Shown: in pieces, positions 8,389-17,752 of the stretch
Position numbering within the stretch: position 1 is the stretch's first letter
Layout: each line of letters begins with the position of its first letter
From: Hydnum rufescens UP504
Taxonomy: Eukaryota; Basidiomycota; Agaricomycetes; Cantharellales; Hydnaceae
Length of the DNA: 23,954 bases
Direction: 5' to 3'
Assembly (NCBI GenBank): GCA_014904985.1
Contig: MU129227.1
Span: forward strand, 5,167-29,120
Notes under the pieces: model-generated
Told to the model about the DNA's origin: nothing
The model's input: the letters and a program-made list of their open reading frames with translations, nothing else
Databases searched by the model: none
Program-made: the position numbers and the translations under genes

Positions 8389-9446
8389 TGTAGAAGTACA
8401 AGCATATCTGGGTCAAAGAAATGCTTTTTAGGCTATTTCAGCTCTAAGTCTTACCAGGCAGCCACACTAGTAAAGCCGGGCAACCTAGACATGTAATTAG
8501 GTAACCTGGTAAGGCTAGCCTTGGGACTTAAAAATCCTTTTGATCCATAAATGGTAGTCAATATTGAGGAAACATTAAGGGCCATAGCAACCCTAAATTA
8601 GACCTCATAAAGGTGCCATAGCAACACCATTAGGAGATGCTGTGCTCTTCTAGAACATGGACTCCACCTTTCTAGAACCATTGCTATGCTACACCCTTCT
8701 AGAATGTGTGAGTCATAAGATATTTTTAGGGTAAAACAATAAGTTCATTTAGGAACAATAAGGCATATGAGTCATAGATGAGTCATAGGTTATTTTTAGG
8801 ATAGAACAAAAGGTTCATTTCCCATCCTTCTATAACTAGACAGGGGAATGCTTCATAATAGGGGCTCTCTGACAGGCATAAAAGGAGGGGGAATCTTAGG
8901 TAGAAAGACAAGAAATTCAGAGGTAGCCCCCAGCAGTCTCTCTATTCTTCACACACCTGGAAGGAAAAGAGGGGATTCCCCAATATTCACTCTATTCTTC
9001 ACACATCCAGATCACCTTAGCCACACTAGACTAAGTTCTACAGTAGAAAAGGAGAAATCTGACTTCACAAGTATTGGAAGACCAAGCCCTCAATAGCTTA
9101 AGCCTAGCATAAATAAGTCTAGCACAGCTTATCAAGAGGAAGATCTTCAGTACACTTGGAGAGGATTTAAGGCCCTTAGTAACCTGTAACAAGTCTTACC
9201 TAAGTTCTTGATCAACTTCACACCCTTCTCACACTTTAGCCCTTATTCACCAACTTTTCAACCTTTCATCTCTTTCATCCAAACCCTCCACACACTCTCT
9301 TTACCCCTATATCCAGCCCTTGATTCTTACACCTATCTCAGTAATAAGAACCAGTTCCTTGTCGTTTACTAAAGACTAAGTCTAGACTCTGTCGCTTCAA
9401 CTTGCTCTAGTTTTCTTCTGAACATCGGCAGAAAACATACCATTTT
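8389..9446 (+). mobile_element. LTR-like insertion in the right arm (1.06 kb)
   Basis: The palindrome predicts GTC(G/A)CCCAATTCC after 8384. Instead GTCAC (8384-8388) is followed by TGTAGAAGTAC, and pairing resumes at GTCGC (9447-9451). That is a 5 bp duplication with one mismatch. Inside, CATAAAAGG near 8877 looks like a TATA box and the 3' half is pyrimidine-rich, as in fungal LTRs. The 3' end (CATACCATTTT) is not a clean CA terminus, so the LTR reading is tentative. Confidence 0.5.
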
Positions 9447-9639
9447 GTCGCCCAATTCCTCTTTGCACATGGTGCCTTAGTGCAATCCAACAGACTATCA
9501 TTTATTCCTCCACCCATTTTAGACAGATATTTAGTATTTATTATCTATTTTTTATCTAGGTATTTATTATCTATCCATATGAGTTGGTACTGCCCCTAAT
9601 TGGGCACTCTTTCAAGCCTGGAAAGTCCCAGCGTTGAGT

Positions 9640-10690
9640 TGTTTGTTTTGATGATTACCTAAGCTACCTCGTTCATATATAGGACAACCCACAGGATCCT
9701 GCAGAACTAGAACAGGACCACACACCCACCACAGCAGGTGTGTGGTCCTATAGGTGAGTTCCCTCCTACTATATACAGCCATGCAAAAAGGGCAGCAAAA
9801 GCTGCCCTTTTTGCACTCCTTTAACATTTTAACTAACATACATATTATTTCCATTCTAGGTTTAAGGTTGTCATGAATAATGATGATACAAAACACCTGG
9901 AAATCAACGTGGGCTGAATCCATCCAAGACCCCGCATACATGCACAGCCCCCAAACCCATGCGACAACAGATAAAACATGGCACCACACACCCACTGCGG
10001 CAGGTGTGTGGTGCTATCTGGTGAGTTCCATCCCCCAATAGATACAGCCATGCAAGAAGGGCAGCTGTTGCTGCCCTTTTGCACTCTTTGACATTGAAAC
10101 TAACATACTATATGCGCCAAAAGGCGATGTGTCAAACGGCAATGCATCAAACGAGCATGCAACAGATGAGAACGCACCCAGTGAGTGGCCCCGGGAACCA
10201 CATCCGCCATGGCAGGTGTGGCCTATATACAGTGAGCCCCTGCCCCCACGACCTCACATATCAAAACCCTGACAATACACAGGGTATATAAAGTACCACA
10301 CACCCGCCACTGCGGGTGTGTGGTACTACAAGGTGAGTTTTTATTTATTAATCCTGCAGTGCAAGAAGAGCAGCATAAGCTGCTCTTCTTGTGATGCTTT
10401 ATTGTCTAACTAATGTATTGTTTTTTCCCTAGATCTTGGACTCAAATCTGAATGAACCCCCAACCCCAAACCCACCAAATGAACACCCGGCGAATGAAGA
10501 TCCGGTGAGCCAAACCCTGTGACCCACCCAATGACCTGAACCTGCCAAGCTGAACCCTGCAACCCCAAACCCACCAAACCAAGCCAAACCCCCCCACATG
10601 AAGGTAAGGTTTTTTTTCCTTTGGCTATGATCGCACAAGAAGAGCAGCCTCTGGCTGTTCTTCTTGGGCGCATGGGTGAGCCCCACTGGG
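9640..10690 (+). repeat. Hairpin exon-intron array 5
   Basis: The exon-type hairpins are at 9714-9749, 9981-10014, 10197-10222 and 10293-10326. The putative introns are 9754-9859 (GTGAGT..CTAAC..TTCTAG), one from 10021 (no clear acceptor; TAG lost), 10333-10432 (GTGAGT..CTAAC..CCCTAG) and one from 10604 (GTAAGG). The intron hairpins are at 9782-9815 and 10051-10083 (GGCAGC/GCTGCC stems), 10362-10391 and about 10635-10665 (GAAG/CTTC stems). The module at 10197-10290 lacks an intron hairpin. The array decays toward its 3' end. Confidence 0.7.
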
Positions 10691-10731
10691 TGAGCCTATC
10701 ATTGTATATAATAATAACATTAGTAATAATG

Positions 10732-10763
<32 letters not shown>

Positions 10764-10917
10764 ATCCATGGCTAGGGGCCCCTGGGCTGCTTGAGGGGCT
10801 GCTTGGGGGCCCCTTGATTGTATTGCAGGGGCCCCCTGGTGTAAACATCTAGTTAGATATGATAAATGCAATGCTCATCATATCTAATATGATACGGAAA
10901 AGTGGCTGACCAGGCTG
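10691..10917 (+). repeat. Degenerate terminal block of array 5
   Basis: An AAT microsatellite (10700-10765) is followed by a GGGGCCCC-rich inverted repeat (10773-10840) and a small AT-rich inverted repeat (AGATATGAT/ATCATATCT, 10855-10888). The end is GTGGCTGACCAGGCTG, which resembles the TGACTGACCA end of the other terminal blocks. Confidence 0.5.
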
Positions 10918-11612
10918 TCTGAAACCAGGTTTAAACCTGAACCTGAAAGGTAGGGTGTAGGTTCCATTCCATGTAAATTGACCACTATTCTGGCACCAAA
11001 TCTGGCAATTTACACATGTGACTATAGTTCTGGAGTCAGAAGTCAGATGACTTGGCCATCAAATGAGGTAATTGGTGCAGGTCACAAGTCACATGACAGA
11101 ATATAGTGACTAAATACCATCTCCAGAAGATGTGTGAGCAGTAAATTGAAGTGAAAGGGGGCTAGGAAGGAGATGTGGATCTAAAGCAGGATGTAAAGGG
11201 AGTGGCAGAGGCAGAGATTTGAGCAGAGGGTGTAGATATTGTGTAGTACCCCTGAAAATGTTGGCTTCCCTCATACCTCAGGTTTCAGGTTTAAACCAGG
11301 TTTTGCCCTCATGGGTGATTTTGGAACCTGGTCAGGTTTAGGTTTTGCCCAAATTGGGCAAAACCTGACTGTGGCAACCATAAGTCTAACCAATTGTTTC
11401 AGTCATTGTGGTGTACACAATCTCCTGAAAAGATGACAGTGTGCCTTATGTAAAATTCTCTCATTGGTCACCCATATCCACATGACACAAGAACCAAGGT
11501 GGACACCAAGGATGACTGACCTAAGTCAGTCTAGGGGATTCATACAATCATTTTCACCGGAAATGTACATGATCAACACACAACAAAGGAAAATAGATGA
11601 CAAACAATGGAA
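10918..11612. other. Repeat-derived spacer without a gene
   Basis: GGTTTAAACCTG-type words at 10921-10950 and 11276-11310 are in inverted orientation, about 350 bp apart. A perfect small palindrome built on GGTTTTGCCC lies at about 11340-11366. GACTGACCTAAGTCAGTC at about 11514-11531 is another small inverted repeat. No convincing ORF is seen. Confidence 0.4.
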
Positions 11613-12875
11613 TCAGAGTCGGCGTTTCCGGTCTGGTATGTACCCCCCTCCTGCAACATGAAGCTTGATACAATACAGTAGGTGTTGTCGAAATAGATTC
11701 ATGTTAATGGAATCTATCGTGGATACTGGCTGGTAACGAGTCGGCTGCAGTGATGTTGGCAGCAATATTAATGGTTTCGGAGGGAGTAGGTGCCATGGCA
11801 TTCCTTGAATGGGGCCCCCATCAGAGAATAGAGGCGCCGCAGAAAGATTAAATCGTATTACTTGAGGAGGGGTAGGGACCCACTCCTGATCCTATGCGGA
11901 GCTTGATGGATATGTCGCCCATCAATCAAACAATAAACTCACTACTGGAACCAGTAGTGCAAATTGATATGCATCAAAGAAAAGGTGGAGGTCCGCCCGT
12001 AAAAGAATTCCATTGGCAGGAGTATCAGCGATACCTTGAGCATTTTGCGGTGTGATATTGCTGTTGGATGCCCAACATCCCCGGAAGGCCTCGAAATGTG
12101 TTTCCTCATCTGGGGGTCCATCCTGAATCAAAAAAGTGTGTGAGACACTCCAAAATGGAACAAGTTAAATGGGAAATCAACATCTCTGTGAGCAAAAGCA
12201 AGGGGGAAGATATGAGCCGCTTGAAAACCCGTGTAGTTGATGTGGGCAATCTGGCCTAAGTTATCCGTAGCACACCCAGGGGCCGTTCCGGAGAGGCGAC
12301 AATGACCATCGCGTTGCCGAACATCGCGCCGAAAACTGGGATCCTATTTCATGATAAAGTGAGATCAATATTGCAACACCCTGCAAAAGCATCTTACTCT
12401 GCGAGCGACGGAGCTCGAAGGAGAGTCAAGGCTTCCACCAGAGCTGTTTGCTCGACTGGGTAACCTGCTTCGGGGAGTAAACCCCCTAATTTGAATCTCC
12501 GGATCTCTTATGAAGACTGGAGCCGCTCCATGGCGTGGATGGACAACTGTGTAGAGTCCACAACCCATATCAGTCGATATATTCTGTCCAGTAGCCACCA
12601 TACATACACATTTTGACGGCATAATGTCCCCCTATAACGCGTTGGTCTGTGGGCGCTAAGGGATGTGAGTTGTCTCCGATGAGGGGTGCCCCAGGCGAGG
12701 GTTCTGTAGCGGGCACAAGGTACCAAACCTCCAACTGGCTAGAAGAGCCCCTTTGCGGCTTAATGACGAAGATAGTCCGGAGCCACGAGTAAAGAACACT
12801 GTAGGTCAAAGATTCCTGGGTAATACACCCTAATGCATCGTTCGGTATAAGTAAAATCCATCGTATGATCGCCAA
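11613..12875 (-). CDS. HNH endonuclease-domain protein, five exons, apparently intact
   Basis: Proposed exons (minus strand) are 12875-12608, 12546-12398, 12343-12182, 12122-11943 and 11891-11613. The introns are 61, 54, 59 and 51 nt, all GT-AG and all phase-consistent, giving 345 residues without a stop. The HNH signature is RDGHC near residue 151, QAAHIFPL (His about 183), then NGILLRADLH (Asn about 230, His about 239) and LFFDAYQF. The C-terminal FRQHLLYCI segment is also typical. This matches an HNH_2-type family common in Agaricomycetes, for which no defined substrate is known to me; metal-dependent nuclease activity is inferred from the motif only. The 5' start is uncertain, because an upstream exon could exist. 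It is divergent from the related gene at 14754. Confidence 0.75.
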
Positions 12876-13255
12876 CAGCAGATGGGCGGACCTGCCAATA
12901 TTTGATCCATATCCAAACCGCTCCAGATATGAATATCCCTATCCCACCGGTTACGATAAACTCCAGCCATCAGGGAATCAATGTTTTGGGGGTCGCAGTA
13001 GTAACAGTGGCGTAGATATGGCTCTCACCAAGTGAAAGTAGTCGGGGATCCATCCCCGACTCTTATGTAAGTGAGAGAGGGTTTTAGAGGTCGTAGCCAA
13101 GGACCTGCTTGAATAGAGCTCTATTAGGTCCCAAGTGTATTGATAGTTAAGGGTCTCTGTATTATGTAATAACACACCCTCTCCCATTTTGAGAAGTCAG
13201 CTAGCCTCATTAGGAAAGCCATTGGCTTTACACCTTAGAAGCAACAGACCTCTGC
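12876..13255. other. Spacer upstream of the HNH gene
   Basis: No supported gene is seen. An open frame on the minus strand (12978-13187) shows no recognisable motif. The segment could contain the promoter or a missing first exon of the HNH gene. Confidence 0.3.
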
Positions 13256-13765
13256 ATGACCAGTATTCCACACGATGACACCTCCGAATTTATCGTAAAT
13301 ATCCCACATCTTCGATATGCATTATTATACATCCCTCCGGACACCGAAACGTGGATGGAACACCTTATAACCGTAATCCCAATGCGGCCCCTGATGGATG
13401 ATCAATTGTGGACAACAATGAATCTTCTGGCGGTGAACCTGATGACGGAGATGAGAACATATCGGAGGTGGAAGCAAGAGTCCGGAGCCAGGGATGACGT
13501 GTTCACTAATACAACGTGTTCGGGAGGGCTGAAGGGAGGGCGCAATGTTTGTTCTGATAGTAGGTTGTACATATATTGGGACTTCGGACGGCGACCTAGA
13601 GTAGGAATGGTAATGATACGCTCGAGAGTGGTTGTTGGGTTAGAATTCTCTTTGGCAGCTTGGAACTTCCTGCGGGGTCTACCAACAGGACGTTGCTTAG
13701 TCGGGCCATTGTTGTGGCCAGCAGAAAGAATCCTGGAGATCGCGAAGTTGGCGTTGACCCGATAA
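13256..13765 (+). CDS. Hypothetical ORF, possibly first exon of a broken gene
   Basis: The first 80 or so residues have protein-like composition, with acidic and aromatic patches and the words PPDTETWMEHL and TMNLLAVNLMTEMRTY. They are followed by Gly/Arg-rich sequence that may be an intron or non-coding DNA. No family is recognised. It overlaps an open frame on the other strand, so at most one is likely to be translated over the shared part. Confidence 0.3.
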   Translation: MTSIPHDDTSEFIVNIPHLRYALLYIPPDTETWMEHLITVIPMRPLMDDQLWTTMNLLAVNLMTEMRTYRRWKQESGARDDVFTNTTCSGGLKGGRNVCSDSRLYIYWDFGRRPRVGMVMIRSRVVVGLEFSLAAWNFLRGLPTGRCLVGPLLWPAERILEIAKLALTR

Positions 13766-13818
13766 ACAATTGTTGAACGCTGCATTGAATTCAACGGCAA
13801 GCAGAAGCAAGCAACCAA
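13402..13818 (-). CDS. Hypothetical ORF with AT-hook-like GRPRRK
   Basis: A 138-residue open frame holds PVGRPRRKF near residue 45, which resembles a DNA-binding AT hook, followed by a Pro-rich stretch. A single such motif is weak evidence. It overlaps the plus-strand ORF at 13256-13765. Confidence 0.3.
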   Translation of the reverse strand: MVACFCLPLNSMQRSTIVYRVNANFAISRILSAGHNNGPTKQRPVGRPRRKFQAAKENSNPTTTLERIITIPTLGRRPKSQYMYNLLSEQTLRPPFSPPEHVVLVNTSSLAPDSCFHLRYVLISVIRFTARRFIVVHN

Positions 13819-14753
13819 AATGGGATAGGCTGTGTTATTACATAATAAAAAGAGCTATTCAAGCGGGTATATAGAGGCTGGTAGGAACCTGCCTATAATA
13901 GGGTCTTTCACCACATCAAAAATCACCCTAAAATGGGGCTAAAATGAGGCCTAAAAGAGTCTCAAAATCTCCTAACATGGGACAGCCAAAAATGGCATTT
14001 TTGAGAGCATTTTGGAAACCTATTGTGAAACCACCCTCACCTTTGTCGATACTATACGCGCCATAAGTCTATGAAAGCGTAACATAACGCCTCGAAAGTA
14101 CGGTGCAACAATCTGAGAAATAACGTAACAACCGGGAGAGAGCTTTCATACCTTCTCAAGTCCAGCGTAACGGCCTCAAAACCCGTCCCAGACATAAGAT
14201 GATGAAAATTAATATTTAGAGGCTTTCCAAGGTCCCAAAATTTAGCTTCAACTTGATAAAATGAAGTCATGCACAGGGGAGAAAAAAGAAAAGAAAGAAA
14301 GACCTGACTGGCGGTCTCTCGGGGTACACTAATCTCCGGTGTCCGGTAACGACTCGACCGAAACTAGGAGTATGTGAAGCTATATTATTTTCGTCCTCAT
14401 CGGAAAGAGGACACCATTATATTTCTGGCTTGGGGGTCGCCCATCAACGTCCATCTGCAAATTGGCCCCAGATCCTAGTGTAATCTATTCAAAATCCTGA
14501 TAAGGAGATTAGATCAGTTGTCAGTTGCCTTATTAGGTTACCCGCACAACATGTGATTTGTTTGGTCCCTCGTTTTTGGCTGGGATTTTTGAATAGCTGG
14601 AGCTGATCTTGACCCATTTTGAGTGATTTCTTTTTTTACTATGAAAGACCCTAACGAGAGGCACCTGCTGGCCATACGCCGGTGATTAGAGCCGGGATTG
14701 GCGCTTGTCGCCGCTGCCGATTATGTAAACATTCAACACCTTGCACCACCTGA
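13819..14753. other. Spacer before the second HNH gene
   Basis: There is no supported gene. 13900-14040 is rich in AAAATGG/CTAAAA words. An unrecognised 72-residue frame lies at 14052-14270 (minus). The last 200 bp before 14754 would be the upstream region of the HNH-related gene; no clear TATA box is seen. Confidence 0.3.
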
Positions 14754-16213
14754 ATGGCCACCACCGAGTTCTACGATGTCTTCGATCCAAACTGCTATAA
14801 CAATGTCTTCGTATTCATCTACTCAAATGAACCGATGGTTATGGCAGGTTGTGGTGAATTTCTCCTGTTTATCCGCGTGTGTTCATTATTTGCGGTCTTG
14901 CTTAGGGTGCTATGTCCCAACATCTCCAGAGAGAAGGTCCCTCAAAGTGAAATCTTTCTACAACTGGCTGAGCTATACTTTGACGGTTGTGACCGACAAT
15001 CAATGGTCTCTCTATTCTTGCAACATCAAGCCTGGCTCCCTTCCATTCTCTGTTGATGTCGATTCTACCCTTCGCGAACGCATCGACAGGGACTCGGAGG
15101 ATTATGTCCTTCCTGGAGCCTATATCATTCTTTATGATGGTTGGGCTCACCCATCTTATCCCATCGTCCTGATGACAATCGGATCTCTTAGGAAGGAATG
15201 CTTCTCCTGCAGTTGCCCGTCGCATGGTAACCTCTAGGCATCTGAATCAGCTCAAGGTCTGTCCTTTTTGGCCTGGCCTAATCCATCTTATGTATGCGCG
15301 TCGCAGAGGGACCCCGAGATCGATTCAGTTCCGTCGTCAATCCCTGCCAGTGCTTTCTGTAATATAACGGGCGCGCCCCTTGGTGATGAAAGTAGAAGCC
15401 TTGTCCAGATCATTCGGAATAGGACTGTGGAAACCCGACTCATATTCGTGAGTGTTCCCTTAGCGCGAACTCATTCAAGTCGGTGAATCTTCCGTCACTG
15501 ACTTCGTTTCATAGCTTTTAGGATCATTTGTGGCACTCCCTACGGGACTCGATAAGGCTCAAAATTTCCTGACGATGGCTTCATCCCTTCAGCCCCATTT
15601 TGACAGATACGCATTTGGAATCGATGTTGACGTGGGTCGCCGGTCACATTCCTTGCGAGGAAATTTTTTTACTCAAGAAGTCTCACAGGATAACTACAAA
15701 ATTGTGCAGTTCGCACCGCTGTCCCCCGACTTTGATTTGTCTGATGCTGGCACTTTGAAAATCCCGGAGGGCCAAAAGATGCCCTACGACGAATGCCTCA
15801 GACTTCACTTCAACTTTTGCTTGCAAATTTATGTCTCCTCCCCTCCGCCTGGAGTCCAGACGCATGAACTAGAGGACATCGAGGATCTACAAGAAGAAGT
15901 GGGGATGTATGAACGAGATGAGAGTCTTCCAGAATTGACCGATCCTATCTGGAATTCTCCTCTTGGTCGAGAAGTCCTCCGAGCGGCTATGGCTTCGCGT
16001 TGTGCGTGTTTTCTTTGCTTATGGCGGGATTTATGTACCCGGCTAATAATGCCATTGAAGTATCCCGTTAGTGCTTGGCCCCATGACTTGTGTCCAGAGG
16101 GCTTAGAACACTTGGGTCATTTACCCTTGTTTCCACATGTATTACGCAACTATGATAACAACTATATGGGCATCGACTCGGACGTGGGATTTATCTATTA
16201 TACGAGAACGTGA
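14754..16213 (+). pseudogene. HNH endonuclease-family gene, frameshifted and with altered motif
   Basis: Proposed exons are 14754-14847, 14906-15139, 15192-15447 and 15515-16213, with introns of 58, 52 and 67 nt (GTTGTG, GTTGGG, GTGAGT donors; TTAG/ATAG acceptors). Exon phases fit except exon 3, whose length is off by one. The frame changes between FRRQ and CNITGAPLGD, near 15335-15360. The family layout is still clear: an N-terminal domain, CxITG, a region where AHIxP is expected but LVQIIR is found, then a long C-terminal part with DKAQNFLTMASSLQPHFDRYAFGID. The loss of the His-containing motif plus the frameshift point to a decayed paralogue of the gene at 11613-12875. A sequencing error could explain the frameshift alone. 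Confidence 0.65.
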
Positions 16214-16801
16214 GCCTCACGACTAGATTATGCCCAGGGGTTCCAATCAGGTGTGAGATTGTAAGTTTTTACGAGGCAAGTGAGAGATGGAAGGTATTAT
16301 ACATCTCAGATGTGAAGTGGCAACTATCAAACTACATGAGTGAAAGTGATTTTACTTGACCTTTGCCTTTGCTTTGCTTTGCCAGGGGGGGGCAGAAGGT
16401 GGTAGATGTCTTATCGGGATCATCCTCGCCTCTTTCGGTACTTGAGTGCTCTTTGTGGCGGTGGGATATAGGGAAGCATGTGCCCATCGCAAACAACTTC
16501 GAACCACAGAAGATGTAGAAAGAGGCGTGAACGGTATTTGGGAGTGGACAAACTAGATTTATGAAAAATGGAGAGCTTAAGGAGTGGTTATAGAATGAGA
16601 ACGGCTATTACTGGTGGTGGACCAATCAGAACACATTTATATCTATGAGATATGGAGAGGGAAGCCACACTATGACTGGGAAGGAGTATGGAATTTGAAA
16701 CAAACTTTTCATTTTGCTTTGGTCGTACACATGAACGTAGCAGTTGACAAGTACACGATGAGATATTTCTCCTTGTTACTCATTTCATTCTCATCGATCG
16801 C
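16214..16801. other. Spacer between the HNH pseudogene and catalase remnant
   Basis: No supported coding sequence. It would hold the convergent 3' regions of the two genes. An open frame on the plus strand at 16614-16985 is a shadow over the catalase exon. Confidence 0.35.
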
Positions 16802-17551
16802 TTATTGGACGTCGGGCTTGAACTTGATAACCTCAGAAGCGGGTTTGACCTGGAGGGGCTTCACGGATGGATGGCCGAGAGCCTTGGCAACGGCACTGCC
16901 CAACTGCTGGTCCACCGCCGCAAAAATGGCCACTAGTGGATACAAGGGGGTGTCAGTGCTCGGGCACTCCCCGGATTCCTTATGATGGGGAACCCTGAAA
17001 GAGAGGGAGGGAAGGGGGGGATTCTTTGAGGGAATGGAGGTGAACGCACGTTGCTTAGCTTTGATCTCGGCCTTCTTGACATTCCCGAGGTGTCCAGCGA
17101 GATTCTCGACTAGGTGCGCGCGAGCGGTATCGTCATGACCTTTGTCACCAATGCTCGAGGTTGCTCAAAGTCAACTGGGAAATTCCATCTTCAAGCAGAG
17201 GTCAACATCCATCTATCTTGCAAGCTAAGGGACCTCGCTCCTACAATTTATGTTTGGTAACTTCGGACAGCTGTGCCGTAGCAGTGCCAAGGTCTCGTGC
17301 TGACCGCTGCGATACGGCTTGGTCTTGTGCGAGATGCTGGATTGGTAGTTGGGTCGCGAGCCCTGGTTGTTGAACGCCGCGGGGCCATCACGCTGTATAT
17401 ATGACAAATACAAATCCACCACGTCAAACGTAAATAGATACGCGTAAAAGGAAAAGGGAGCAAGCAAATCCTCACGGAAGTGGGAGACTGGCGCAGTGGG
17501 GCTATTCACTGGGAGTTGCTGGTAATTGGTTCCAAGGCGATGACGGTGGGT
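16802..17551 (-). pseudogene. Catalase, 3' half only, split by copia insertion
   Basis: Read on the minus strand, conserved catalase segments appear in order. They are HRHRLGTNYQQLPVN (17551-17476), RDGPAAFNNQGSRPNYQSS (from 17392), GTATAQLSEVTK, DFEQPRAL (from 17174), HLVENLAGHLGNVKKAE, and after an intron at 16933-17049 LAIFAAVDQ..HPSVKPLQVKPASE, ending at a TAA (16802). The HRHRLG block directly follows the RxFxYxD haem-ligand motif in catalases, and that motif is missing because the copia LTR abuts at 17552. Frameshifts near 17285-17320 and 17133-17137 and a damaged splice junction near 17475 show that the fragment is decaying. The function, H2O2 breakdown, would be lost here. Confidence 0.85.
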
Positions 17552-17752
17552 TGTTAAGATATAAGTCTTTTAGAGAAACAACACTATGATTTACCGAGTA
17601 AAATCTCGGTATTTATATATGAATACATGTTTCTACGGGGTTCGAGTATATACGGGAATAACGGATGTAGACGGGCCTATACGGTCCTGGACGGTCTTAG
17701 ATCTTTCCGGAAGATTCCGGGTTTATTCCCATATCGGGATGTATTCATTCCA
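17552..17752 (-). repeat. 3' LTR of the copia element (201 bp)
   Basis: In element orientation the LTR starts TGGAATGAATAC at 17752 and ends CTTATATCTTAACA at 17552 (TG..CA). A polypurine tract (GAGGGGGAG, 17756-17764) lies just before it and overlaps the pol stop codon. A TATATAAAT box lies at 17611-17620. The 5 bases outside the LTR are ACCCA (minus sense, 17551-17547), which should recur next to the 5' LTR as the target duplication. Confidence 0.8.

Larger units (their letters stand above)
6597..9639. mobile_element. Palindromic foldback element split by two later insertions
   Basis: The outer ends are inverted repeats, ACTCAATGCTGGGACTTTCC at 6597-6616 and its complement ending at 9639. 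The left arm is 6597-6696 plus 8071-8258 and the right arm is 8266-8388 plus 9447-9639. Joined, they form one palindrome of about 0.6 kb with a 7 bp loop (CTGAATA, 8259-8265). Each arm was later interrupted (6697-8070 and 8389-9446). It sits between the 5' ends of arrays 3 and 5. No target duplication is obvious and no transposase is seen. Confidence 0.75.

Noticed and set aside
472..10690. Intronic hairpins followed by T-runs as bacterial Rho-independent terminators
   Set aside because: The genome is fungal; the T-runs are part of the stem and of the pyrimidine tract before TAG acceptors.
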